Shown here: positions 27,737 to 36,473 of the stretch, piece by piece | How the letters are laid out: every line of letters begins with the position of its first letter | How positions within the stretch are numbered: position 1 is the first letter of the stretch | Source of the DNA: an uncultured Muribaculaceae bacterium | GTDB lineage: Bacteria; Bacteroidota; Bacteroidia; Bacteroidales; Muribaculaceae | DNA: 64,000 nucleotides | NCBI GenBank assembly: GCA_947178505.1 | Contig: CAMWYR010000003.1 | Coordinates: 35,793 to 99,792 of the forward strand | Direction of reading: 5' to 3' | The notes under the pieces: model-generated | Databases searched by the model: none | The model's input: only the letters and a program-made list of their open reading frames with translations | Told to the model about the DNA's origin: nothing | Program-made: the position numbers and the translations under genes

Positions 27737-28461
27737 CAGATGTCAAGTTGCGAGGAGAGGGTGAGTTTCAGCGTTTTAGAGACGGCGCCGATCTCCTGAA
27801 GCACAGGCATCAGATCGGCATAGGCGTGCGCGAGCACCACGAAGTTGAGTTCCGTCACGTCGCGCTCATAGTCATATTCTACGAAAAAGGTAGAGAGATG
27901 GATTCCGTTTTTATCAAACACCTTTCTGTAGGCCTCGATATCGGGGAGGATGCCGGAGACCTTTAGATTAATCACCTTCGACACCTGACCGACTCCGCGG
28001 CTCTTCTCATAATGCTCGAATGCTACGAGCGTAAGCAGGATCAGCACTGTCGCGCTGATTGAGATCAGGTACATACCAATTCCGACGGCCATGCCGATGA
28101 TGGCGGTCATCCAGATGCCTGCTGCCGTTGTGAGGCCACGCACGGCTCCCTTCATGTGAATCATCGCGCCGCCGCCTATGAAGCCGATGCCGGTGATCAC
28201 CTGCGCGGCGATGCGGCCCGGATCGCCGTTCTTAAGGCCGAGATAGACCTGCGGCACATAGATTGAGAGCAGCATGGCCAGGCAGGCACCCATCGAAATG
28301 AGCGTGAACGTGCGGATGCCCGCGATCTGACCCTTGCGCTTACGCTCGGCTCCGACCGCCATTCCCAGCAGCATACTCAGCACCAGCCTGAACACACTGT
28401 TGGGCAGATTCACCTCAAGCGAGGTGATCGTATCATAAATTTCGGGAAAAAATTCCAACAT
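27736..28461 (-). CDS. MgtC/SapB family inner membrane protein
   Basis: About 241 residues from the ATG at 28461; a TTG at 28482 lies upstream of the expected transcription start and is rejected. Five membrane segments contain VLSMLLGMAVGAERKRKGQIAGIRTFTLISMGACLAM and ITGIGFIGGGAMI, the MgtC signature. The cytoplasmic C-terminal about 90 residues form an ACT-like domain. Members modulate Mg2+ homeostasis or the F-ATPase under stress. A consensus promoter lies directly upstream. Confidence 0.9.
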   Translation of the reverse strand: MLEFFPEIYDTITSLEVNLPNSVFRLVLSMLLGMAVGAERKRKGQIAGIRTFTLISMGACLAMLLSIYVPQVYLGLKNGDPGRIAAQVITGIGFIGGGAMIHMKGAVRGLTTAAGIWMTAIIGMAVGIGMYLISISATVLILLTLVAFEHYEKSRGVGQVSKVINLKVSGILPDIEAYRKVFDKNGIHLSTFFVEYDYERDVTELNFVVLAHAYADLMPVLQEIGAVSKTLKLTLSSQLDI

Positions 28462-28479
28462 AGACCTACAAAATGAATA

Positions 28480-28511
28480 CAAATCTATTGAAACTTTACG
28501 AATTTCACAAA
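28480..28511 (-). promoter_or_regulatory. mgtC promoter
   Basis: On the minus strand TTTG (plus 28508-28511), exactly 20 bp, then TAGATTTG (28480-28487): a full consensus match, placing the transcription start about 28473 and fixing the ATG at 28461. Confidence 0.8.
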
Positions 28512-28578
28512 TAATCGCCCCGATTTCTTCTCCACCACCCGGTAAGGGGAGAGGGGGAAAGCAATTGAATGGAGATTT

Positions 28579-28612
28579 TTTGAGTGATTGAAAAAATTTT
28601 TTTGTAAATTTG
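28579..28612 (+). promoter_or_regulatory. Promoter and hairpin leader of the PurF-like gene
   Basis: TAAATTTG at 28605-28612 is a -7 match; a TTTG at 28579-28582 is 22 bp upstream, slightly long. The roughly 90-nt leader contains the perfect hairpin GCGCC-TAAA-GGCGC. I do not recognise a known riboswitch in it. Confidence 0.55.
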
Positions 28613-28708
28613 CACTTTCAATCTACCGGGGCCCAGTTTTCAGCAACCGAGAGCGGGCCGCGGGCGCCTAAAGGCGCGTCTTGCATTTCAACCAACAATA
28701 AGTATTCT

Positions 28709-30181
28709 ATGGGTGGCTTTTTTGGTGCGGTCGCTAAGCGACCGGTGGTCAATGACCTCTTCTACGGCACCGACTACAACTCTCATCTGGGCACGAAACG
28801 TGCCGGCATGGTGACGTTCTGTTCTGAAGCGGGCTTCAACCGCTCGATCCACAGTCTCGAGCGCAATTACTTTCGCTCTAAATTTGAAGACGAGCTCGAC
28901 AGCTTCAAAGGCAACATCGGCATAGGCGTCATCAGCGACACCGACCCGCAGCCGATCATCGTCAATTCGCATCTGGGGCGCTATGCAGTGGCTACCGTGG
29001 CGAAAGTCAACAATGCCCGCGAGATAGCCGATGAACTGCTCCAACAGCGGATGCACCTGAGCGAGCTCTCGGCCAACCGCATCAACCAGACCGAGCTTAT
29101 GGCGCTGCTCATCAATATGGGCAATACGTTTCAGGAAGGCATCAATAAAGTCTACGAGCGCGTGGACGGATCATGCTCGATGCTGATTCTTACCGAAGAC
29201 GGCATCATCGCGGCCCGCGACTATCTGGGACGCACGCCGATCGTGATCGGCAAGGGAGCCGACGGCTATGCGCTCACCAGCGAGACCTCGGCATTCCCCA
29301 ACCTCGGCTATGAGCGCGTGCGCGACGTGGGCCCGGGCGAGATCGTAAAGGTCACTGCCGACGGCATCGAGGTGATTCAGGAGCCGGCACGCCGCGAGCA
29401 GATCTGTTCGTTTCTTTGGGTCTATTATGGCTTCCCGGCTTCCGACTACCTGGGAATCAACGCCGAAGAGACCCGCGAAAAATGCGGACGCGCCATGGGC
29501 CGCGGAGATGAGAGCGATGCCGACAGCGTGTGCGGCATCCCCGACTCAGGCGTAGGCTTCGCCCTCGGCTACTCCGAAGGCAACGGCATACCCTACCGCC
29601 GCGCCGTGCTCAAATATACGCCCACGTGGCCCCGTAGCTTCACTCCCTCCACCCAGGACCGCCGTGCACTCGTGGCCAAGATGAAGCTCATCCCCAACCG
29701 CGCGCTGCTCAACGACCAGAGCGTAGTGTTCTGCGATGACTCTATCGTGCGCGGAACGCAGTTGCGCGACAACGTGTCGACTTTCTTCGAAGGAGGCGCA
29801 AAGGCCGTGCACGCTCGCATCTCGTGCCCGCCGCTCGTATATGGCTGCCCCTTCATCGGCTTCACATCCTCCAAGAGCGACCTGGAGCTCATCTCGCGCC
29901 GCATCATCCAGGACTTCGAGGGAGACCACACTGCCAAACTTGACCGCTATGCCACAACCGGCTCACCCGAATATCAGTCGATGGTCGACGAGATCGCGCG
30001 TCGCCTCGGGCTCTCGAGCCTCCGTTTCTGCACGATTGAGGATCTGGTAGAGAGCATCGGTCTCCCCAAATCAAGAATATGCACCCACTGCTTCGACGGC
30101 AGCAGCATGCAGCCGTGCAAGGCCTGGGCTGAAGACCACGGCAAGGGATGCTGCGGGTGCGGCAACACGAAAGAGAAATGA
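28709..30181 (+). CDS. PurF-like amidophosphoribosyltransferase homologue lacking the N-terminal glutaminase cysteine
   Basis: 490 residues from the ATG at 28709, chosen because MGGFFGAVAKR aligns with the mature N-terminus of PurF. Class II GATase features follow (GTKRAGM, NSHLGRYAVATVAKV, DGSCSML), then the PRTase core: CGIPDSGVGFALGY, PTWPRSF and the PRPP loop VVFCDDSIVRGTQ. PurF makes 5-phosphoribosylamine from PRPP and glutamine. Here the residue after Met is Gly, not the catalytic Cys, so ammonia would have to come from elsewhere. The C-terminus has a cysteine cluster (CTHCFDG, CKAW, CCGCG). This form is, to my knowledge, common in Bacteroidales alongside a normal PurF. Confidence 0.85.
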   Translation: MGGFFGAVAKRPVVNDLFYGTDYNSHLGTKRAGMVTFCSEAGFNRSIHSLERNYFRSKFEDELDSFKGNIGIGVISDTDPQPIIVNSHLGRYAVATVAKVNNAREIADELLQQRMHLSELSANRINQTELMALLINMGNTFQEGINKVYERVDGSCSMLILTEDGIIAARDYLGRTPIVIGKGADGYALTSETSAFPNLGYERVRDVGPGEIVKVTADGIEVIQEPARREQICSFLWVYYGFPASDYLGINAEETREKCGRAMGRGDESDADSVCGIPDSGVGFALGYSEGNGIPYRRAVLKYTPTWPRSFTPSTQDRRALVAKMKLIPNRALLNDQSVVFCDDSIVRGTQLRDNVSTFFEGGAKAVHARISCPPLVYGCPFIGFTSSKSDLELISRRIIQDFEGDHTAKLDRYATTGSPEYQSMVDEIARRLGLSSLRFCTIEDLVESIGLPKSRICTHCFDGSSMQPCKAWAEDHGKGCCGCGNTKEK

Positions 30182-30825
30182 AATCAAGGGATTTTATCCT
30201 TACAGCAATAATGGCAGTCGCCACGGCCCTTATGGGGCTGTGCGGCTGTCATCGCGCTTCCGCACCTGCCGACACATCGCCCTCATCGGAGGTGTTGCTC
30301 AAGCGTCTCAGCGGAGTCGAGCAACTCCAGGTGGCTGAAATCAGCATCCGGAAGACAGCATCCATCGACGATCTCAAGCCCTCCGAAGTGGAGGGAGCGC
30401 GCCAGATGGTGGCGGCCATGATCGATGCGCTCAAGATCGGCGACCGTAAGGCCGTCTACAGTTACGACACCTACCTGCGTGCCTATGTGGATCTCGGCGA
30501 ACTTACGCCGGCCGACATCACAGTCGACACAGCCGCGCGTCATATCAGCATCACGCTTCCCGATCTCCACACAGATTATGCGGGGCGCGACGCCGAATTC
30601 AGGGAAGAGCATTACCGCGTCACCGGCTTACGCTCCGCGATCGACTCCGAGGAGCGTGCACGCCTCAAGGAATCGATGAATAAACTCCTGAAAGAAGAGG
30701 TGAGGCAGAACGATGAGTTCTCGCGCCTGCTCATAGAGACGGGACGCCGCCGCGCCGAGTCGTTCGTGCGCACATTCTTAGGCGTCGACGGATATCAAGT
30801 GGAAGTAAAATGGAAGAATCGCTGA
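30178..30825 (+). CDS. DUF4230 domain lipoprotein/membrane-anchored protein (first of two)
   Basis: About 215 residues from the ATG at 30178, which overlaps the stop of the PurF-like gene as ATGA. A hydrophobic N-terminus (AIMAVATALMGLCGC) ends in a possible lipobox cysteine. The rest matches DUF4230: VEQLQVAEISIRKTAS, KAVYSYDTYLRAYVDLGEL and TVDTAARHISITLPDLH, ending in a basic helix. Function unknown; envelope location is inferred. It is paralogous to the next gene. Confidence 0.78.
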   Translation: MKSRDFILTAIMAVATALMGLCGCHRASAPADTSPSSEVLLKRLSGVEQLQVAEISIRKTASIDDLKPSEVEGARQMVAAMIDALKIGDRKAVYSYDTYLRAYVDLGELTPADITVDTAARHISITLPDLHTDYAGRDAEFREEHYRVTGLRSAIDSEERARLKESMNKLLKEEVRQNDEFSRLLIETGRRRAESFVRTFLGVDGYQVEVKWKNR

Positions 30826-30873
30826 CACGCATCGCCATGCGCAAGCGCGGCGACCACATAAAAGATTGATGAT

Positions 30874-31449
30874 ATGCGGAGAATACAGATTGTCTTATGG
30901 CTCATTTTGGTGTTGGCTCTCGCAGTCGGAGGGCTCGCGCTATGGCAGCGGTGGAGCAGTTCGCCGGCTCCGGAGCGCGTGCGTTACTATCCGGCTCGGG
31001 TAAGCGATATCCGAAGTATGGTCGAGCTCCAGACAGTAGAGATTTATGAGGAAATGCCTTTCAAGGCCGCAGTCGGAGGGCGCCATCTGGTAGGAAAGAT
31101 AGCACTCGAAGGCCATATAGGTTTTGATCTGGAGAAAGTGGCTCTCTCCGATCAGGGCGACACGCTGGCAGTGACGCTCCCATCGGCCACGGTGACGCTC
31201 CGCGAATCGACCGAACCGGGGAGCTACGTAGTCTACGACACCTGGAGCGACAATCCGGCCAAACCGAAATCATTCACGGCCGCCGAAGAGAACAAGGCCA
31301 AGCGTCAGCTTCTTCAACTTGCGGCGCGCAATCTTCATAAGTCGGGCGCGGTGAAACGCGCCGGAACGAACGCCGCACGCACTGTGGCCGAGATGCTGTC
31401 GGCAGCCACCGGCCGCCCGGTGAAATGCACTTTAGCCCCTGATAATTGA
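30874..31449 (+). CDS. DUF4230 domain membrane-anchored protein (second of two)
   Basis: 191 residues: one membrane segment (about 5-24, LWLILVLALAVGGLALW), then the DUF4230 pattern DIRSMVELQTVEIYEEMPFKAAVGG, EGHIGFDLEKV and LAVTLPSATVTLRE. It lies 48 bp after its paralogue and both have a short strand-rich domain facing the periplasm. Pairs like this are common in Bacteroidales; no biochemical role is known to me. Confidence 0.78.
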   Translation: MRRIQIVLWLILVLALAVGGLALWQRWSSSPAPERVRYYPARVSDIRSMVELQTVEIYEEMPFKAAVGGRHLVGKIALEGHIGFDLEKVALSDQGDTLAVTLPSATVTLRESTEPGSYVVYDTWSDNPAKPKSFTAAEENKAKRQLLQLAARNLHKSGAVKRAGTNAARTVAEMLSAATGRPVKCTLAPDN

Positions 31450-31489
31450 AAAAAAACGGCAAAGTGTGTGATTTCTGAAAAAAAATAAT

Positions 31490-31497
31490 TATTTTTG
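31490..31497 (+). promoter_or_regulatory. Candidate -7 promoter element of the TPR gene
   Basis: TATTTTTG matches TAnnTTTG and is 87 bp before the chosen ATG. I find no -33 TTTG at standard spacing, so it is a weaker candidate than the other promoters listed. Confidence 0.45.
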
Positions 31498-31583
31498 TAG
31501 AATAGTCCGGCAATATGCCCTCGCGGCCCGGACACGTTCTAAGTCATCTTTATATTTTATTCATTTTTTTATTATTGACATCC

Positions 31584-33113
31584 ATGATTACCACGGAAGA
31601 AATTCGCAGCCTGCTTCAGGCCGGCGAGACAGAGAAGGCTTATCAGGAGGCAGAAACCCTGTTGGCGTCGAATCCGGAAGACGCTGAGAGCCGCAAGATA
31701 ATGGCCGCATGTATCAAAGAGAAAAGCGGACAGGCCGCCAAGGCCGGAGATATTAACGGCGTGACGGATCAGATCAACCGTCTGGCCGAGTTGCGCCTTG
31801 AGGAGATAGGAGAGGCCGAGCTCAACAACCGCCTGGCCTGGGATATCCGCGCGCTTGTGCTGACCCTCACCGATCAGAAGAAATTTGATGCCGGAGAGCT
31901 CGATTCGCTCTTCGACGCCCTCACCGGGATCGCTTTCCTGAAACCACACCGCTACTATTCAATCCTTCTCGATTCGCTGATGCGTGTGCGTGATGAGGAA
32001 GATAACGTATGGGATGTCTTCGCCGAGGTGCTCGACTGGTGGGGACCGGAGTTTTTCCTCCCCGAAGATTTCAAGAAAATGCGTCAGACCAACGGCTCGA
32101 TGCAACCCTCGCTTGCCGAACGCGCCTATACGCTGGCCGTAAAAAGCATCCTTCTCGCCGCCGAGCGCGGGGTGGCCGCTCCCGAGGATATCGAACGACT
32201 CGTGTCCGAGCTTGACACGCTGCTCAATACGCATCCCGAATTCCAATACACACTCTATCATAAAATCCTGCTGCTCAAGGCTCTGGGCAATATGGAGGAG
32301 ACCATCGAGACGGCACGTAACTTCATCAAGGCAAATCAGCAGTACGCTTGGGCCTGGTCGAAGTTGGGAGAAGTGCTGGAGGAAGACCCCATCCGCCTGG
32401 CATGCTACTGCCGCGCGCTTCTCTGCAAGAGTTCGCAGGAGTCGCAGATCAAGGTGCGTCGCCCGCTCATCGACATGCTCTATGAAGCCGGCGAGTATCC
32501 GGCTGCCAAGCGCGAGATTCTTGAGGTGCAGAAGTATTATGAGGCAAAGGGCCGCGACCTTCCGGAGCGTATCTCCGAACTGATTGCGATGCCCTGGTTT
32601 GAGGAGACGGAGGCTGCCGAGACCAACGTGCCTTTCTATCACTCTCACGTGGAGCCGACACGCGACTTCCTCTTCGGCGGCGTGCCTGAGACGGCAATCC
32701 TCATCAACAAACTGAACACTCAGAAGCAGACGGCTGCCTATATCACTGAAGATCAGCGCCGTGGTTTCTTCCCGGCCAAGCGCATGAATGTGCCCTTGGT
32801 GGAGAATGCGGTCTATAAGGTGCGTTTCGCCCAGGAGCCCGACGGCAAGACACCGTCGCACATCCTCACGATCCGTCCCGTCGAAGACCTGTCGGAATAT
32901 GAGGGCAAGCTTCTTCGTCATCTCCGCGCGGAGATCAATATCCGCCCGGGCCAGACCTTCACATTTGTCGACGGAATCTACATCGACGGCACGTTGGTGC
33001 AGAATCTTACTCCCGGCACGATGGCCGACATCGTTGCCGTGGCCTACTACAATATCAAGAAGTCGGAATGGGGCTGGCGCGCGATCAGCGTAGAGCCTGA
33101 CTTCAACTATTAA
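31584..33113 (+). CDS. TPR-containing cytoplasmic protein with C-terminal OB-like region
   Basis: 509 residues from the ATG at 31584 (MITTEEIRSLLQAGETEKAYQEAE); an in-frame upstream extension is hydrophobic and unlikely to be real. Helical repeats of TPR type fill about residues 1-350 (for example NPEDAESRKIMAACIKEKSG, AWSKLGEVLEEDPIRLACYCRALL). The last about 120 residues are strand-rich (VYKVRFAQEP, GQTFTFVDGIYIDGTLV, DIVAVAYYNIKKSEWGWRAI), resembling a small nucleic-acid-binding barrel. No signal peptide. Function not recognised. Confidence 0.7.
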   Translation: MITTEEIRSLLQAGETEKAYQEAETLLASNPEDAESRKIMAACIKEKSGQAAKAGDINGVTDQINRLAELRLEEIGEAELNNRLAWDIRALVLTLTDQKKFDAGELDSLFDALTGIAFLKPHRYYSILLDSLMRVRDEEDNVWDVFAEVLDWWGPEFFLPEDFKKMRQTNGSMQPSLAERAYTLAVKSILLAAERGVAAPEDIERLVSELDTLLNTHPEFQYTLYHKILLLKALGNMEETIETARNFIKANQQYAWAWSKLGEVLEEDPIRLACYCRALLCKSSQESQIKVRRPLIDMLYEAGEYPAAKREILEVQKYYEAKGRDLPERISELIAMPWFEETEAAETNVPFYHSHVEPTRDFLFGGVPETAILINKLNTQKQTAAYITEDQRRGFFPAKRMNVPLVENAVYKVRFAQEPDGKTPSHILTIRPVEDLSEYEGKLLRHLRAEINIRPGQTFTFVDGIYIDGTLVQNLTPGTMADIVAVAYYNIKKSEWGWRAISVEPDFNY

Positions 33114-33165
33114 GGCGCCCGTCAATGCAGAGCGTGAAGGCGATGCCTTACGTCAGAAAGAGAGA

Positions 33166-34617
33166 ATGGCCTCGATAAAGACCAATATAGTGCTCAACGC
33201 ACTTAATACGGCGTCGCGCATCCTGTTCCCGCTCGTGACGTTCCCGTATGCGTCGCGCGTGCTGGAGCCGGAGGGCATCGGAGTCATCAATTTTCTGAAC
33301 GGCATCATAGGCTATATCCTGCTTCTGACCACGCTTGGCGTGCCGATGTATGCGGTCAAGATGGTGGCGCGTCATCGCGATGACGCGCCGCTGCGCGACC
33401 GGATCACGACGGAGGTAATCCTGCTCTGTCTGATGCTTTCGGCAGGAGGCTACGTGCTCGTAGGGCTGCTCGCACAGTTTGTGCCCCAGATTCATTCCCA
33501 CCGACTCATATTCTTTGTGCTCAGCGCGCCGCTGCTTTTTGATGCCCTGGGAGTCTCCTGGTTTTATCAGGCGATGGAAGACTTCAGATATATCACCGTG
33601 CGCGAGCTGATAGTGCGGAGTATCTTCACGGTAGCGTTGTTCATATTCGTGCATGACGCATCGGATCTGCTGGCATACGCCATTCTTCTTACGGGGTCGT
33701 CAGCCATAGGCTCAATGATAAATTTCCTCCATCTTAGGAAATTTATCTCACGCAAGGGGCTCCGGATGCGGGAGTTGCGCCCGCTACGGCATCTGCCGGC
33801 GGCCACGAAGGTTTTCGCGATGAATCTGATCACGAGCCTATATGTGTTTCTCAATTCGATAATGCTGGGCTTCATATCGGGCGATGCCGAGGTGGGATAT
33901 TTCACAGCCGGCACGCGTATCCCGCATATCGCGCTCGTGATAATCGGCACCATCAACAACGTGCTGTTTCCACGCTGCGCCTATCTTCTTCAGCAGGGCG
34001 ACCGGGAAGGCTTCAGCCAGCTGATACATAAATCGCTGGGGCTCATCCAGGGTCTGGCATATCCGCTGATGGTTGGAATTATGGTGCTTTCGTCGCCGCT
34101 GATAATGATCTTCTGCGGGCCTGATTACGGCCCGTCGGTAGGCGTGATGCTGCTTAATGCTCCGGTGATTCTGGCTATCACGTTTGCCAATCTCACAGGC
34201 GTGCAGGTGCTCTATCCCCTTGATAAGCTCAATATTCTGATTATGAGCGTCAGCGTGGGCGCCGTGGTGAATCTTGGGTTGAATCTTCTGCTTATGCCCC
34301 GCTTCGGCGCGTTAGGCGCGGCAATAGCCACGCTGGTAGCGGAATTCGGCGTGCTCACCACGCAACTTATAGCCGGACGCGGGCTATTTCCGTTCACACC
34401 CCGGCAGCTGTTCGGAATGCGCTATTTAGGGCCGTCCCTGCTGATGGGAGCCTGTGCGTATGCGACCTCCTGCGCGTTCAGCGCGCCGCTCATTTCCGTC
34501 CTGATAGGCACTGCAACCGGATTTACGGTCTATGCCGCCATCCTCATCCTCAACCGCGACCCGCTTGCTGATGAACTGGCCCTCATTCTAAAGAAAAGAT
34601 TTCAACACACCAAATAA
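33166..34617 (+). CDS. Wzx-type oligosaccharide flippase
   Basis: 483 residues with about 14 membrane segments. NTASRILFPLVTFPYASRVLEPEGIGVINF is the typical N-terminus of Wzx/RfbX flippases, and LFDALGVSWFYQAMEDFRYITVRE is a conserved family block. It turns lipid-linked repeat units over to the periplasmic face. A glycosyltransferase follows 16 bp later. Together they form a small glycan unit separate from the large locus on the other strand. Confidence 0.88.
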   Translation: MASIKTNIVLNALNTASRILFPLVTFPYASRVLEPEGIGVINFLNGIIGYILLLTTLGVPMYAVKMVARHRDDAPLRDRITTEVILLCLMLSAGGYVLVGLLAQFVPQIHSHRLIFFVLSAPLLFDALGVSWFYQAMEDFRYITVRELIVRSIFTVALFIFVHDASDLLAYAILLTGSSAIGSMINFLHLRKFISRKGLRMRELRPLRHLPAATKVFAMNLITSLYVFLNSIMLGFISGDAEVGYFTAGTRIPHIALVIIGTINNVLFPRCAYLLQQGDREGFSQLIHKSLGLIQGLAYPLMVGIMVLSSPLIMIFCGPDYGPSVGVMLLNAPVILAITFANLTGVQVLYPLDKLNILIMSVSVGAVVNLGLNLLLMPRFGALGAAIATLVAEFGVLTTQLIAGRGLFPFTPRQLFGMRYLGPSLLMGACAYATSCAFSAPLISVLIGTATGFTVYAAILILNRDPLADELALILKKRFQHTK

Positions 34618-34633
34618 TAGACTTTGCAATGAC

Positions 34634-35422
34634 ATGACACTACCCGACTGGCTACTGGATATTAAATACAGATTCTTTATGTTCCGCAAAAGAATCCGTA
34701 TCAGATTGCGCAAAATATATCGGAATTATATGGAGAATCATTACGGTAACCCACCGTTGGATTTCAAAAAGATTCCGATAATCATCAACAACTTCAACCA
34801 GTATGATTATCTGCTGCGCCTGATCAGATCGCTTGAGAGCCGGGGATATACAAATATTCAGATTCTGGATAATGCCTCAACTTACCCGCCGCTTCTGGAA
34901 TACTATAGGACGACTCCGTATAAAGTCCATCTCTTAGGCAAGAATTTAGGCTATAAGGCCTTCTGGAAATCAGGGCTATACAAGCAGTTCCGCAGAGACT
35001 ACTATGCGCTGACAGATCCGGATCTGGAAATAATAGATGAATGTCCGGATGATTTTTTAGAGCATTTCTATAATGTGCTCCGGAGATATCCGAAATCTGA
35101 GAAGATCGGCTTCTCCTTAAAGATAGATGATCTACCGGAGCACTACCCGGGGCGCGATAAGGTGATAGATTGGGAGAAACAGTTCTGGACGACGGAAGTG
35201 GAGCCCGGCGTATATCTGGCTCCGGTAGACACAACGTTTGCACTCTGCCGACCATATTCGGTGTTTACCCGCGATGCTCTTGATTTATTGCTGAGGGCCG
35301 GTTATCCGTATGTGATGCGCCATCTGCCATGGTATAGCAATCCGGCGCAGAAGACAGAAAATGAAGAGTTTTACATCAGGGCATGCCAGACGCCTACTCA
35401 CTGGAGTTCGCAACATAAATAA
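34634..35422 (+). CDS. Glycosyltransferase, GT-A type (family 2-like)
   Basis: 262 residues. A basic, possibly membrane-associating N-terminus is followed by IPIIINNFNQYDYLLRLIRSL, the GT-A strand-helix start, then ILDNASTYPPLLEYY, LGKNLGYKAFWKSG and DPDLEIIDECP, the place of the metal-binding DxD. This matches a group of short GT2-like enzymes in Bacteroidales glycan loci. It pairs with the flippase just upstream; donor unknown. Confidence 0.8.
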   Translation: MTLPDWLLDIKYRFFMFRKRIRIRLRKIYRNYMENHYGNPPLDFKKIPIIINNFNQYDYLLRLIRSLESRGYTNIQILDNASTYPPLLEYYRTTPYKVHLLGKNLGYKAFWKSGLYKQFRRDYYALTDPDLEIIDECPDDFLEHFYNVLRRYPKSEKIGFSLKIDDLPEHYPGRDKVIDWEKQFWTTEVEPGVYLAPVDTTFALCRPYSVFTRDALDLLLRAGYPYVMRHLPWYSNPAQKTENEEFYIRACQTPTHWSSQHK

Positions 35423-35442
35423 GGAAGAATTTTTTAAATAAT

Positions 35443-35476
35443 GAGGCCCCTGCCGGATTGAACCGACAGGGGCCTC
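35443..35476. terminator. Bidirectional terminator between converging glycan loci
   Basis: GAGGCCCCTG (35444-35453) pairs with CAGGGGCCTC (35467-35476), and CCGG/CCGA lie near the loop. It lies between the plus-strand glycosyltransferase (stop 35422) and the minus-strand capsule locus (stop 35502), with AT-rich tracts on both sides. Confidence 0.9.
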
Positions 35477-35501
35477 GCAAAATTGCTTTATTATTATCTT
35501 T

Positions 35502-36434
35502 TTATAATTCTACCGGGGTTTCGGCGCGGCTTACGGTATGCGTCACCATCGTAGGGGAGACGTTGGCCGCATTCACGTTCGGATTAATGAGATGATTGAC
35601 TGAGGCGGCGATACTCTTGGGAGCATTGTGGGCAACCGAGGCAGGCTGGGAAGAGGCCGGAGAGACCTCTGCAATGCGGCGTGCCGCCTTCTCGCGGCGT
35701 CGTTTCTCCCGCCACTCTCCCGCAAGGATGCCCGGAAGCGTGCGCACGATATGGAAGCATCGAGCAATCTGCTTCTTTGGCTCGCGGAAAATACGGTAAA
35801 GGAACTCTATATGGGCGCTGACCATCCACTGAGGGGCCCTGCGACACTCCGGAATGCCGCTGTAATACTTGAAAGCGGCTCCGACAGCCAACATCACACC
35901 GTGCTTGAGATGCGGTCTCAGACGAGCCATAAAACGTTCCTGCTTGGGGGCGCCGAGCGCGACCCATATAATGTCGGCTCCATCTTCCTCTATCATACGC
36001 GCGATGGCGGGATAGTCAAAGCCGTCGACATCTGCGAAAGGGAGCTCCACAAACTTCATATCGGCCACTTCCGGATTCCAGCCGGTGAGATTCTCACGGA
36101 GGCCGTCGAGCACGTGCTGCTGAGCCCCGAGGAATATCATACGGTGCTTACCTTCGGTGACGATGTTGCGGAATATCTCGGCGCCGGCATACTGCTTGTA
36201 TTGCAGTCCGTAGATCCATTTAATATAGATAGGCACGTAGCCGCTGTCGCAGATGGAGAAAAGGCTTCCGTTGACCACATCGAGATAGTCAGGCACACGC
36301 TGCACCATATTGACGATGACCCCGTCGACCACACATATGTAGCCGGGGATTCGCGATGCTATCTGGCGGTCGATCGTTCGATGGATTTCCTCGCGGTCGA
36401 GCTCGAATCGTATTTTAAAGTAGGTATGTCGCAT
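35502..36434 (-). CDS. WecG/TagA/CpsF family glycosyltransferase with C-terminal tail
   Basis: 310 residues. The family core is seen as IASRIPGYICVVDGVIVNMVQRVPDYL, GADIIWVALGAPKQERFM and AVGAAFKYYSGIPECRRAPQW. Members add N-acetylmannosamine-type sugars as the second residue of lipid-linked glycans (GT26). The last about 60 residues are a low-complexity Ala/Ser/Pro/Asn extension outside the family. It is the last gene of the capsule locus, behind the internal promoter with manC and the cytidylyltransferase. Confidence 0.88.
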   Translation of the reverse strand: MRHTYFKIRFELDREEIHRTIDRQIASRIPGYICVVDGVIVNMVQRVPDYLDVVNGSLFSICDSGYVPIYIKWIYGLQYKQYAGAEIFRNIVTEGKHRMIFLGAQQHVLDGLRENLTGWNPEVADMKFVELPFADVDGFDYPAIARMIEEDGADIIWVALGAPKQERFMARLRPHLKHGVMLAVGAAFKYYSGIPECRRAPQWMVSAHIEFLYRIFREPKKQIARCFHIVRTLPGILAGEWREKRRREKAARRIAEVSPASSQPASVAHNAPKSIAASVNHLINPNVNAANVSPTMVTHTVSRAETPVEL

Positions 36435-36473
36435 CCGTAGATAAGAGTTTCACAGGTTAGGTCAGTAAGTGAG

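Noticed and set aside
28613..28708. Riboswitch in the leader of the PurF-like gene
   Set aside because: Only one simple GC-rich hairpin is visible; it lacks the conserved loops of purine, PRPP, ppGpp or preQ1 riboswitches as I know them.
31515..31583. Upstream hydrophobic extension of the TPR protein as a signal peptide
   Set aside because: It would need a start only about 18 bp after the -7 box and has an Arg/His-rich front; the ATG at 31584 gives a typical soluble TPR start.
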